From assembly GCA_964036155.1 (NCBI GenBank), contig OZ038423.1, forward strand, positions 33,681,249 through 33,745,248: a stretch of DNA of 64,000 bases, read 5' to 3'. Within the stretch, counting starts at the first letter, position 1. Each line of letters opens with the position of its first letter. This document shows, piece by piece, positions 1 to 11,600 of this stretch. Position numbers and translations under genes: made by a program. Source of the DNA: Diploscapter coronatus. Its lineage: Eukaryota > Nematoda > Chromadorea > Rhabditida > Rhabditidae. The notes beneath the pieces were generated by a model that did not search any database, was not told the DNA's origin, and saw only the letters and a list, made by a program, of their open reading frames with translations.

Positions 1-783
1 CCGCCCACTTTTGGAGGCGGGGCCTAAAAACTTTATTTTTGTGATCAGTGATCAAAGGGCTATCCACTCATATAGGGCATAACCTGGTAGGAGGACTTTT
101 GTCCAAATGCAGTCTTTTGCTCGAGTCTTAAAAAGACTCCGTCTTAATAAAGTTGAAATCTTACAAATATCCAATTGAAGACGAAGTAAAATACTTTCAT
201 TATGATTAGTATCAAAACTAATCTTTCAAAATTATTAAATCTTCCAGTCTTTTTAATCAAACGAAAAATAATAGAAAAGCCAATCAACAAAAGAAATAGC
301 ATAATGAATAATAAAAAAATAAGTACTAGGTTATTAAATGATAGCGCTAAATTTATCAACTAAAAGGGTTTAAATTTTCTCATATAATTACTATCACCTC
401 TTGGAATATTGGGAGAGGTAAAACATTTCCAAATAACGACTATTGCATAGAAATACGAGTTTGATGTTGTAAAAACTAAAATAATATCATTTACCAAATT
501 CAAGAAATGAAAAACCAACTTTTACAGAGTTCCGTATAATTTTCTGGATACTCAATTTCATCACACTGATATAAAGTCGTCAGCATCTCATAAAACAACT
601 TTTCAATAATCTTACTCTCGAGTCTAGACTATATGTTCAAAATAAAGAACTTGCTGAAAAAATTGTACGTTATCATTAAACTTATTTAGCATCGTTTAAT
701 TATAGACGTTGGCAAAAATCGCTAGACTATCGTCATGCGTTTGAAAAATACGAATTTTTCAAATGCCAAATAACTCGATTCAG
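1..783. other. Gene-free stretch with a GC-box repeat
   Basis: No gene is supported here. The first ~47 bases contain a GC-rich motif (GGAGGCGGGGCCTAAAAA followed by a T-run and GTGATCAG) that recurs in inverse orientation near 3799-3846. The rest is AT-rich. A 71-codon hydrophobic minus-strand frame at 144-359 has no splice or family support. Confidence 0.5.
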
Positions 784-1225
784 ATATGACGCTGACATCC
801 ATTTGCGTCAGAATTTGGAGGATTATTTGGCGGCTCAAGGAATTCGAGGAAGAAAAGGACGACAATATCTAAAAATTTTAAAATAGGTCTAATTTCAGGT
901 TCCAGTAGTTTGCACCGTCATGGAAGGAGGTGCCACAACTTTGAAGACCGTCTATGAATATGTTGTTGAGTATGTAGAATAGTTCACTTGATAATTACCT
1001 CTCAGTAATTCAGAAACCTTTTGATACCAACAATCATCTGTGATGGGAGTAGTAGGGCTGGCGATATTCTATCATCGCTGTGGGATACATCAATTCGGAT
1101 AGGCAATTGCTACAAATCCTCTACACAGATATCATTATAGTTCAAACATCGATAACATTCCAAAATCAATTCAAAAGACATTATTGACAGAATTTTCACT
1201 GAATTCTAAAATTATTTTTATCAAG
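784..1225 (+). pseudogene. TRPM-family SLOG-domain fragment, probably decayed
   Basis: Four exon-like blocks (784-~860, 899-969, 1014-1079, 1129-1225) read in order like the N-terminal SLOG domain of TRPM cation channels: a block with LRQNLEDYLAAQ, then VPVVCTVMEGG...VYEYVVE, then IICDGSSRAGDILSSL, then a block with SIQKTLLTEF. Known TRPM proteins have IPVVCVVLEGG and VVCDGSGRA at these places. Introns of 44 and 49 bp join blocks 2-3 and 3-4 in phase. Against an intact gene: block 1 has no GT donor before block 2; after 1225 the next TRPM-like stretch (NYKDFVIALIKIS, about 1262-1302) is in a shifted frame; and no ankyrin-like, pore or membrane region follows before the next gene. I read it as a truncated, degenerate copy. 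A divergent gene with mis-seen splice sites is the alternative. ced-11 is the C. elegans TRPM gene to compare first. Confidence 0.5.
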
Positions 1226-1302
1226 GTGAGAATATGATAGAATATCCATTGGAAATTGGAGCAGAAATTATAAAGATTTTGTCATTGCTTTGATCAAAAT
1301 AA

Positions 1303-2141
1303 GTAAATGATCACAGCTATCAATGAGTTATGAAATTTATAAATCTATTTTTATCGAGCATGCAAAATCGAGGCAAAATTGATTTCACTGCATCTTTCGA
1401 TACGGATTTCGGTATTGAAGTGTGAATTTTTAAAATTTTAGTTTGAGAGGCAACTCGGAAAAGACATTTCATTAATTTAAGGAATGAGGTTGATAACTAC
1501 TTGTAAATACGTAATGCATAGTTTCTATATTTGAATTTGTCCATCGTTTATTTTATCTCAAATTAGTCGGTTCGTGGCAATATTATGAATGTTATACGCA
1601 AATAAACTTATTATCGTCATTAATTTATAAATGTAATAAGTTATAATAAACCATAAATGAACACTTGTGAGTTCATTTTGGTTTGCTGATTTTATCGAAT
1701 GAGTAATTAGCATTAATTTCTTTATTTAATACTCGATTAAGTGTAGTGTCGAAATAATTCGCCACCGAAAATGAGATTTCGCCTTTGCTTCTATGCGTTA
1801 TCAATTAGTCAAATGATAAATGCTCGCTTAGAGCGTATTTCTTTGGTTTATATCATTGCGTACTGGAAAGGCGATAAAAACTGACTATAGAAATACAGTG
1901 CTAAATGATGAGAGCAACATTTAGCAACGAATTTATTGAATCAAAACGAGTAAATGGCAAAATGATAAAACGTAATTAGGAAATTATATCGGAGTTATGA
2001 AACAAACAACTAAACAGAATTAAGAATTCAGTCCGTATGGAACCCTATTCTAATTTTTCATTCATCAATAGCTATTTTCAATGCAAAGTTTTAGATTTAA
2101 TTATAATAGTAATGGCTTCTCACCCATATGAGAACACACAT
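1303..2141. other. Intergenic, AT-rich, no gene seen
   Basis: Apart from possible trailing pieces of the TRPM fragment, nothing coding is visible. A short hairpin (AAACCATAAATGAAC pairing with GTTCATTTTGGTTT) lies at about 1649-1685. The end of the stretch is the presumed promoter of the claudin-like gene. Confidence 0.5.
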
Positions 2142-3652
2142 ATGAAATTTATTGCTTTTATAACTGTGTGTACAATACTTACGGGAGTTGGAACTTTCAC
2201 AAACCGTATGTAGATTTTTTAATATCGGAAAACAAATCATTTCAAATGCTACAAACTAATCTTTAATTAAAAACCATTATATCGATACGACGATTCATCA
2301 TCATTCGAAATAAATCTAAAATCTACTCCTAAAATAAACTGAATTACATCGATTCATTTTCAGACTGGATTATATCTGATGAAGGCATGGGAATTAGTTT
2401 ATATCCATGGGGAAAATCGGGTGCGAACGAGTTCTTCCAGGCATGTTTTAATTTTTGAGTGCCTAGAATATAAATATCATTAATTTTAAAGACCAGGCCA
2501 GAGTGGTGGAAATGCGTCATAGTCACGATGCTTCTGGGTTTCTCACTTGAGCTATTGACGCTGGTTCTTTATGCATTTATTTCAATGTGAGCCTTGAAAT
2601 GCATAGTAAACTAAATTTTCACTAAAATAGGCTTAAAATAAATTATAACTAATTATTCTAAGGTAGATACAATGAAAATAATGTCAATTATTTAACTGGA
2701 AAATAGTATAATTCACGAGAGTAATATGCATTTTATTTTCTAAAGCAAACATAAATTGACTAGTTTGTCGTTACGTTGCAGTTAATTGAAATGATCTGTT
2801 GGGCAGTGTCTAAAATACAGCAATTTTCTTTCTACGACATTATTGATTTCCATCATTCTTTTATTATTTTTAATTTTTAGTCTTTTTGTTACAGATTTTG
2901 TAAAATTTCTACGCAAAATATTTAGAAACTGCATAACATAATGAACAAGAACAGGAAAAATAGGGTAGGATAGGTAGATTCTCTTTTAATACTTCGTCAA
3001 ATCTTATCATAATGTCATGCAGTTTTCAAGTTGTTTTTCAGGCATCTAAATCGACTCACTTTGAAGTGAAATGAGCAGATTTAAGAAAATTGATAACTTT
3101 TTAAAATCAAAACCGCTCTATTAGTTTATAAAAATAGCTGTTGTCGATCTGTTGTCTTTTAAAAATTAACCTAGTGATATGTTGATTCCTGAATAAATAA
3201 CATCATTTCAGATACCGCTATCATCATCATCCAGTCGTCTACATTATGCAACTAGTCGCGTCGAGTCTGATAGCTCTTTGCCTATCCATCGGTGTCCTTG
3301 TTTGGGTGTCGTGTTATACAAAGAGTATGCTTTAAATTACCTCACTATTCAATCATTATTGCTTAATTTTTCAGTTGAGTATAATGTTGACATTATTGCA
3401 GCGGATGTGTCGGTAATTTCTAAAACTTTTAATCTTCAATTTGAACAAATAGTGTTCAAAATTTCTATTCTAAAAGAGTGGAATTGAAATTCTGAACACG
3501 TAATGTTGGATTGTGTTATTTTGCAAATGCTTCAGCCGGGATATTCCTGGGGTGTTTTGCTGATAGCAGCCATTGTCGCGCTCACCGTGGTTGGCAACTC
3601 CATGTATGACCTCTTCAAAGTCCGCCATAACTTCCATGATGAGCATTTCTGA
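2142..3652 (+). CDS. Claudin-like four-transmembrane protein
   Basis: Exons 2142-2205, 2364-2440, 2492-2586, 3212-3324, 3375-3412 and 3536-3652 give 167 residues with every junction in phase. The layout is claudin/PMP22-like: helix 1 at the N-terminus (MKFIAFITVCTILTGVG), an extracellular loop with two Trp (NHWIISDEG and YPWG), helix 2 after EWWKC, helix 3 (QLVASSLIALCLSIG), a short loop, and helix 4 (GVLLIAAIVALTVVG) followed by a charged tail ending DEHF. Such proteins sit at cell contacts or act as small channel subunits; the function here is inferred from topology only. The usual GLW-C-C signature of vertebrate claudins is not evident, as is common in nematode members. Intron 2 (2441-2491) begins GCATGT instead of GT. 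Reading straight through would hit a stop at once, so the GC donor is needed. An AATAAA lies about 35 bases past the stop. Confidence 0.72.
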
Positions 3653-3798
3653 ACTTAATATTATTGATAGAACTACTTTTTGAAAAATAAACCATTTTAT
3701 TGAGCCATTTCACGAATAACTAACAAGGGTTCAGATAATTGCAAAAGTCTCTTGAATCCGAACAAAACTTATATGGTTGGTTAGGACTTTGGACCCTA

Positions 3799-3846
3799 AT
3801 CACAAAAAATGAAAGTTAGGTCCCGCCCCCTAAAATGGACGGGGCT
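3799..3846 (+). repeat. Copy of a GC-box dispersed repeat
   Basis: ATCACAAAAAATGAAAG followed by GGTCCCGCCCCC and a GGACGGGGC block resembles the reverse complement of the first ~47 bases of the window. A related GGGGGCGGGGCTTGGA lies at 39587-39603. Confidence 0.45.
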
Positions 3847-3963
3847 AGGTGGAGGTCAAAGTTGGTTGTCCGCCAATCCACTCTACACGTCAAATTTATT
3901 AATTTTACCGAAAACAATGCGAAATAAATTAGTCGATTTTGTACTTTGTACAGAAGTGAATTT

Positions 3964-6547
3964 CTACGTGTGCAAAACTGGAGATTCTTTCGGTAATGAG
4001 GTCCGTAGTTGCTCTAATTCTTCTAGAAGCTGCGTTATCGAAAGTCGTTGATTTGATTCGAAGACGAGCAACTGTTTGATGAGTTGAATTAGTCGAGGAG
4101 GGTAACTGAAATCCAGTCGATTTTGACAATTTTCAGATATTTCAGAACATTGACATAGGGGATTTTCAAAATGAGCTTCAATTTTAAGTCGCAATGGTGA
4201 TCAAGTTTTATTTCGAACGAATATTTTTTCGCGCACATTTGCAAAGAAAATATGCATTTTTTCTAAGTATTGTGAAGACCAACATCACTTTTAGTCTAGA
4301 ACAGGAACCCTCTTTCATGAAAAATATTAATTTTGAGTGAAGGAAAAGACTAAATAAGATGAATCAATGCCAAAAAGCCAATTTAAAGAGAAAATATTAT
4401 GAGAACTCACGGCACATCTTTTGGATAGTCGATTTTATCGGGGCTTTGAGCGGCAAGAGCAATCGAGTTTCTCTTCTCATAAACGGCGTCGAATGGTGAT
4501 TGAAAATAGCAGAGAGCGTACAAGCAACAACCGAGCGACTGAAAATGAATAAGGGATTAAATTTTCTTATTTTTTATTCACCACCATCTATGATAGAATA
4601 CTGTCAGTTTTAACATCGAAATTAGTGTCTTTACAAGTATTTCAGAGATTTATTAGATACAAAAAAATCAATTAGATTTAGGAGGTTTTTTTTCTTTTTC
4701 AATAACTTACTGGGAAAAGATAGTTTCTCTGCGAGATGAATTTTCAACCATCGCATGGTCTGCTAAAATTCTCTTACCCACAAATCAATAGCAGCAGTGA
4801 TGGTCGACCCGATATCGCAAGTGAACAGCTCGGGGGCCCTGTAGGGCATCGAGCAGAACTCGGCTGCTGCATCCAACATTCGCTGGTGCTCGCGGGCAGA
4901 CGAAACTTCGAAGGGGATTCTCAAATGAATAAATCGTCAACGAAGTAGAATTATTAGGGCGTGTTCATGCTTTTTGACATTGTATCAATGTCAAGCGATT
5001 TTACGTGTAAATTCATGACATCGATGCCAATTGTATCAAAAAGTTTGAACGTGTTCTTATTCTTCAATTTGATGATATTATCATGATAAAAATAACTTTT
5101 CTAAGCTAGAGTTATTCTCGCAAATATTTTTTTTTCAGATGTGCACATCGAGCGAAAATCTCTATCATTAAAAAATATTTTTTAAAAAATGCTCTATAAG
5201 AATCTAAATAAAAAAAACTACCTGTCAACAGATCCGAAATCGCAGAGGACGACTCCTTTTCGACCATCGCAAATCAGGAAATTCGCCGGTTTCAAGTCTC
5301 GATGTGCAAAGCCCTTTTCATGCAGAACCTTCACAGCCTCACAGACATCTATTGCAAATGTTACTATCTGAAATTGTATCATGATTTTGTCAGAATTGGA
5401 ATAGATTGATCAACTTGTATCAGCATAAATACCATCTATATGATTTAGAGCATGTAAAGAAGGAATGACATTGATTATTTTCTCAAAACTATTCAAGTTA
5501 TTGCTCTTTCTGCTGATTACCAAAATGACATCTCTAAGTTATGATGATAGAATGAGTAACTTCATGCTAAGCCAAATTAAAAGAATAAATTGGCTGATTC
5601 TTTGAGTAAATTTCATGACTAGCCTCGCTGAAAGGCAAATGGTTATTGGCTGGTTTCCTTGCGGTGAGATCGTCAGCCACATTTCCGAGCGGGTAGAAGG
5701 GGAGCACCAAGTAGAAGATGTTGTCCAGTTGAATGAGGGAAACTAGTTGGATCGCAGAAGGAATGGCTGCTAGAAGTTTGTGAGCTTCCACCTGAAAGCT
5801 CAATAGTTAAAGATATGAAATATTGCAGTATCACAAGCTCCAGGCAATTAAAATTTGACGCAGCGACGGGGCGGTTTTCAAGAAATGACAAATGGACTTT
5901 TATTAACAGCGCAGTGCCATTTCGGAAGAAGTTGAGAGACATTACATTATCTTGGGAAAAAATCACTCCCCCATTGCAGATTCCGTCAAGTTTTAAGTTT
6001 CGAGACTCCATCATGATGCTCCGCAAAAATAAAACAATTTAGAAGTAAATTTTTGAGATTATAAAGCCTTTACCTCAAGCATAACTCTGTCGATTTCCTC
6101 TTTCGAATGCGTTTCGATCTTCTTCACTGCATATTTATCGCCATTGTGAAGATCCTGACAAAGAAGTACCTGGGAAATGAATAACGATAAGGTGCTGTAC
6201 ATGAAGCATTTTAAAAAATCGAAGCGGCTTTTTGTGATCCACACTCATTTGTGTGCTTGACACCCACTTTTTAGGAGAGAATATGAGAAGAAAGTAGGGA
6301 AAAAGAAAAAGTAAGTATGGAATATAAATGGGTGTGGATGTGGATCACAGGAGACCGAAAAATCATTATGAATATTTTGCATGCTTTCATCTAGCATGTT
6401 TTGTAAATTTAATGAAAAAAAAAAATTCCAAAGTTCAGGGAGAAAATTATTTCGCACCGTACTGAACCCTCCCTTAGCCAGTTCCTTGATGATGTTGATC
6501 TTCATGCCGTCGCCTGTAATATCTGCTGAAGAAAATGCACATCCCAT
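3964..6547 (-). CDS. STK16: STK16/MPSK1-type serine/threonine kinase
   Basis: Exons in coding order: 6547-6458, 6169-6074, 5791-5624, 5367-5222, 4919-4778, 4538-4411, 4105-3964; 303 residues, against 305 in human STK16. The start MGCAF keeps Gly2 and Cys3, the acylation signals of this membrane-bound, Golgi-associated family. Kinase motifs in order: Gly-loop AKGGFSTV (~24-31), catalytic Lys in YAVKK (~46), LPFYPLG hinge, HRDLKPAN (~140), DFGS (~160), the family insert before YRAPEL, then DLWSLG across a junction. All catalytic residues are present, so the enzyme should be active. Intron 3 appears to start GCTAGT (GC donor) at 5623; the phase-0 join to IVTFAIDVCEA requires it, though a missed small exon cannot be excluded. 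A TTCAG five bases upstream of the ATG suggests trans-splicing. A short MITE copy sits in intron 1. Confidence 0.9.
4957..5056. mobile_element. Palindromic MITE, family A, copy 1
   Basis: About 100 bp beginning GGGCGTGTTCATGC and ending GAACGTGTTC, with inner TTTTTGACATTGTATCAA and GTATCAAAAAG arms, so it folds back on itself. It matches the reverse orientation of 41997-42103, including the inner AAGCGATTTTACRTGTAAAT. It lies in an intron of the kinase gene. Flanking TTA on both sides may be a target duplication. Confidence 0.75.
6234..6350. mobile_element. Short MITE, family B, copy 1
   Basis: About 117 bp with termini GTGATCCACACTCA and TGGATGTGGATCACAG that are inverted copies, enclosing a purine-rich centre and GGAATATAAATG. 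It lies in intron 1 of the kinase gene and is related to 10691-10804. Confidence 0.65.
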
Positions 6548-6977
6548 CGGCTCTGAAGTAAGAAAAAAACATAAATTAGTTGAAAAATCAAATCACCTAA
6601 TCCATTTCAAATTCAGCAAGAAAAGTTAGAAGTAATGCATCAGATTTCAACTGCAACCAATTCACAGAAAAATATTGAATTTTATCAAATCAAAAACGAT
6701 TTATTATGCTCTCTTCATGAATTTCGAACGAACAAACAAATTATGGCTGAATTGCAATTCTTTAACCGATCACATTAAAGCTTTGGGGGAAAAGGCAGCT
6801 GTCATCAGAGATACCCATCGTTCAAGTTGAAAAAGGCAAGACTTTCGATCCGTAATAAATAAAAATGAAAACAATATTGGATATAAAATGACTAACAATA
6901 AGTAATTTTACATTAAAAACGTTAGGAGGCGTTCATACCTCTAGTTGCAATGCAACTAGTACAAATCTGATGAGCCC
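6548..6977. other. Spacer between galactosyltransferase 3' end and kinase start
   Basis: 430 bp, AT-rich, with no supported reading frame. Both flanking genes are on the minus strand, so this holds the 3' UTR of the upstream gene and the kinase promoter or trans-splice region. Confidence 0.5.
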
Positions 6978-9900
6978 TTACAATTCATCCCTTTTGTAAG
7001 AACCTTGGCTCGGCTGTATTATCGTCGAATCTTCAGTGTCGCTCACGTAATCTGGGTCAGTCGTGTATCTGAAAACATGACAAATGGAGATTCGAATTTG
7101 ATGCTTACTTTTGCGGTTCAACAGATAATGGATATAAAGTGTACATTCGGAGATTTCTTGGCTGGAAATGACTCGACCATTCCTGAAATTATCTTGTGAG
7201 ATAAACTTTATACCACTTGTACCTATTTATTCTAATATGAATTGTATGCCGCTCATTTTTATAGGTTTAAAATTTCGAAGACTGAAAAAAGCATCAGGAG
7301 TAAGAAAATTAGTGTAAATTTAAGGTTAAAAATTAAAAGAATAAATAAAACCTGCCTCATTAGGGTGTTTATCAGCCATGATAGGAAGATATTCATCGAC
7401 AGGCACTAATTTCGACAGAGGATTTGCGTCGACCAATTTCCTCGCTCCTTCCAGAGAGAGCATGTAGCCGAGTGTCCAATACGAATATTCTGCCGTCGAG
7501 AGATGTCTGTGATTACGCACCCAGGTTTCTTCCTGAAAAAATGACTTTTTAGATGAGCAAAATGTATTCCAATTTCGAACCGAGTGAAATTATTATTTTC
7601 TTCTTGGAGAATGAAAGTTAAAAATCGCATTAGGAGACACATACAATCAATCTGATTGCAAGCTGGAAAGTGGCACTTTGGAAATTTGAACAAGAAATAT
7701 TTTTTGTTTATTCTTACTGAGTAGTAAATGAACTCCAGAGTTAGCATTTCTGAAAACTCGAACCTTTTCCGAATTCTTCTTTCTGCCCAGATAGATCAGA
7801 TCCCAGGGAAGCAGAGAGGCATCCAAATCTTCCAGCAACTCTTTTATCCGTTCGAAACCAAATGAGGCAAATCTGAGTTAAATTGTTTCATTTTTTCTAA
7901 AAAAGTCAAACCTTAAATCGTCCTCGAATACGATCACTCGACTGAGCTTCCTTTGGACAACATCTTTCCAAATTCTAAAAATAGGAAATTTATCTTCGAA
8001 ATAGTTTGATCTTGGATTCTTGAATGAAATAGGAAGATATCAAAGAAGAACACTATTGAATGCGTCCAGATCAGACTGAAGATTTTGGACACGATGAGGA
8101 GCGTGATACACAACTGAAAGACACGACATGATTTGAGTCGTCTTGTGTTGTGTCTCAAATCGTATTCCAAATTTGCAACCATGACCAAGATAATTGTCTT
8201 CATTGACCGAAGAAAAAATGAATATCTACCTGTAATGACTGAGAAAGCATCCGATTTCACCCGCTTTCATAGGTCTTTTGTGGAATGGATCGAGATATGA
8301 AGGCAGCTGTTTGACCTCCTTCATCTCAGGAACATCCTCCAATTTCCATCCATCCACCGCTTCCCAGTATTTGAAGTCGACTCCTGAAAAGTCGAGTTTT
8401 TCTTGTTCATTTTCCCTATCGTTTACCTAGAAGTTCGAAAATCTTCAACATTCGTTCCAATTTTTCGGGTCTGCGTTTCAGATTTATCAGGTAGATTCTG
8501 AAAGAAACGCTATGAATTAAAATCATGGTCATTCTGCCTGAGTTTTCAACATACAAAACCTTGCTATTGTCAATGACCGGTTACTTGAGACGGAGGAAAC
8601 ATGAGGTGCAATTTTGATGCGCGGGGGAATTAGAACTGCTGTTTGCAGCAGACTTTACGCTATTACACCATATTCAAGAAATAAGGGTGACGAATATCTG
8701 TAAATGCGCAATGCACTTTTCATATACGAATTTATGCATCATCTATTGTCTTAAGTTATCGATCATTGGCAATAAAGTTATTTCAAGAAAAAAATGGAAA
8801 AATTATTACTCGTTGACGCCCCATTTTTCCGATTCGGAAACCCAGGGTCGGACTGTTCGAGAAATGATTGGAGTGGGATAGCCGTCTGCTAGCAGGTCAG
8901 CCACAGAATAGCGTAGCTGAAAAGTTGTTTTATAACTGACAGGTCAAATTTGGGATTCGTGCAGTTTTCTCCTAACATTTTTGAAAGGGAGTCGTGAATA
9001 AAAGAGAAAAATGGACTTTTTACAGCTTGAAAGTAGGAGAGGACACTGACATTTTCTTACTGAGGGTGAGAACTGCACAGACCCCAAAATTTGAACAACA
9101 CACCCAAAAAGGAAAATTCAATAACTGAAGTTTGAAAAAAAAATCGAAAATCAAAGAATAAAATCTCACTAGTCGCCTCTTATCTTCGATCTCCATATCA
9201 GATTTGACGTAGAATCCATAATAACGAGCGTGATCCAGATAGATGGGGATTTTCATTCTGCTGGCTGAGACTGTGAACACCTGCAAAAAAGCTTGCATCT
9301 CATACGAATATTTTGAAATTAAAAAATTGTCGCTTCATAACATTGTTAAAATTGTATTACTTTCAAATCTGGATAAACTCTCTTTATACCTCTGTAGGAT
9401 CGCTTGCTCCAACATACGAAAGCAGATTTCCACTGTCGAATGTCAGATAGGAAGAGTCCATCGCGGTGAGATTCACGAACAATGGAAGGAATACCTCGTC
9501 GTTCTGGAACATAAATTATTTTCTTGCCCAAACTTTCTTGATCAGAATGAGTCGAAATTTCGACTCCGTACTTTTGAAACGTCCATTCCGATCCATTCTT
9601 TTTCCTGATAACTCAAAATAGCACATTTTGTTACTTTCAAAGAAGAAAAACTCACAATGAATCGTTCAGTCTGCAATTCCTCGACGAATTCCTCGTCGAC
9701 GTTGTCGACATTCGCGAATTTGCCTCTGATTCCTCGCACGACGGGCACAACCACGACGTGATTTGGAACGGAACCCAGATGCTGAAAGCAATATCTTGAA
9801 ATTGAAGAAAAATGATAATTTGGGAAAGTAGTCGCATCGTTACACATACGAAATAGTGTAGGGTTTGATAAGCGAAAAATTATCCTACAAGAATACTATA

Positions 9901-11128
9901 TGCTTTCTATGCAACGATGCAACTATGCTGGAACTACTTATGCAAGTGGTCAAGAAAAATAATGAGAAAAACATAAATGAGCGAGGTAATCATGACCTGC
10001 CAAGCCTTGTCTGTAAAAGTAAGCAAATGAATATGGTGTAAGAAAGGAAGAAGAAAATAACCCTTCTCTGCACACAGTTAAGGATAAACGCGAAGTGTTC
10101 CCAATGGGTAAAACATATCATTTCTTGTAATTCAATGAGCTTGAAAAGAGTCGTCTACCTGTATGAACGTCTTATCGCTGATAATGAAATCCGGAGTGAT
10201 AAGGAGGATCTTGCCAGATTTTCTAAATAAATACAGTAGGATCAGTTTTCCTCCAGATCAAACTCACTTTAGCCTAGCAGATCGCAAAGCGGTTTCCAAC
10301 CAGTTATCAGATTCTTTCTCGAAACTGATTGTGTGGAACAAGTTTTTTACGGAATCTTTCCACCTGAAAAAGCTTCAATAGATTTAGAAATTGAAATATG
10401 AAAGGTCCAATAAAATTTCTAATATACAAGTTTTCAAGCAGTCAGATTCTTGAAAAAAATTTCATTTTTAATTTTAGCTAATAAAATTTCGACATACCAT
10501 TTGAGCTGTTCACTACTCGAGTCTTCATTGGAATTTAAGAAGAACTGGAGATTGATCCTCGATTTGGGGTATTCGATGTTCTCAAGCCAGCCCAGGAAAT
10601 AAGGAAGTGCGTGTGCATGCTCTTCCACTCCGATCGCGATGCTTAAAATATTCTGATTGGGAAAGTGTAGAAGGAGTTTCGGGAGGTTTCCTGTATTTCA
10701 CATTCGCACCCATTTTTTTACCTTTCCACAATCATCACCTCCTACTACTCTCCCAAAAAGTGAGTGTGGAATATAAATGAATTTGGAGTGAGTGTGGATT
10801 ACAGAAGGCTGTACTCGGGACTATGATTCTGGATTCTGCTCAAATTTGACATTCATAACTCCTTTCAAATTTTGTTTGTAAAATATTTAGGGAAAATAAA
10901 CAAAATTAAAAAAAAAAGTTAAAAGCAAAGTTTTCAGCTAGGATTTCAAAAAGCCAAGGCAAATCATTTTAGCTCTGATGGTCAGAGAAATTCTAAAAAT
11001 CACCTAAGCATAGGATAGAGGTGCCTGATATCGCCTTCATCCGGAACGGCACCTGGGAAAAGGCACTCGATGGACTGGAACAGAAGTAGGAAACAGTGAG
11101 TGGACAGGAGGAATCCCCGTGGAATCAT
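6978..11128 (-). CDS. COLGALT1: Procollagen galactosyltransferase (GT25 family), ER-resident
   Basis: Fifteen exons (11128-11004, 10641-10498, 10363-10268, 10222-10159, 9781-9656, 9503-9390, 9280-9170, 8916-8810, 8497-8427, 8383-8230, 7974-7912, 7872-7764, 7532-7356, 7182-7109, 7068-6978) give 541 residues in perfect phase. A signal peptide ([15 protein letters not shown]) leads; RDEL at the C-terminus retains it in the ER, where this family adds galactose to collagen hydroxylysine. The N-terminal half has HALPYFLGW. The C-terminal GT25 domain is well kept: [26 protein letters not shown] (~387-392), [34 protein letters not shown]. In the N-terminal glycosyltransferase half the usual FVDADN motif reads LITPDF (~129-134), and the following ~150 residues are much diverged. 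Intron 13 starts GCAGGT (GC donor, 7355). The product would support cuticle and basement-membrane collagen. Confidence 0.92.
10691..10804. mobile_element. Short MITE, family B, copy 2
   Basis: CTGTATTTCACATTCGCACC at one end and GAGTGTGGATTACAG at the other are inverted copies. It shares GGAATATAAATG and the general build with 6234-6350. It lies in intron 1 of the galactosyltransferase gene. Confidence 0.6.
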
Positions 11129-11600
11129 TCGAATAAGTCAAAGAAACAGGGGGAGAAGCCGGATTGAGGGAGGATTATCATAGAGGAATGGGACGGAGAG
11201 AGGGAAAGGGATAGTCCATTGGATGGAGAGAGGTCAGGGGGCAGAGATGCAGCTGGGAAACGAGAAGTGGAGAAATGAGAGTGAAAGATGGACAGCAGAG
11301 GGCATATGGTGCAGCAATATCTGTGTCTCTTTTGCGCTTCTCACCAAAATACGCCAAGAGTGAAATTTCGAGGGCGTTCTAAAGTTAGAGGGAAGAATAT
11401 GGTCGAAATTTTTAGTTCTACAATGAGTATGCATAATTAAATGCGTTATTTCCCGCCGCTAGAGAACATGCTGTTGTGCAGAGTAGAATAATAAACAGCG
11501 TCATGCACGAGAAATATTACAAGTTGACGTTTTTCCCCCCGCACTTTCACTATTTTCAGTGTAGCGACATCTAAAATGAGAATAATAATTTATGCTTTAT
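11129..11600. other. Upstream region of the galactosyltransferase gene
   Basis: 472 bp, purine-rich on the plus strand (GA-rich around 11150-11290), so pyrimidine-rich on the coding strand just before the start codon. No gene seen. Confidence 0.5.

Noticed and set aside
144..359. Hydrophobic 71-codon minus-strand frame
   Set aside because: AT-rich DNA favours Ile/Leu/Phe codons; there is no splice context, homology or neighbour that would support a gene.
3278..3487. 69-codon plus-strand frame
   Set aside because: It reads through two introns of the claudin-like gene in another frame.
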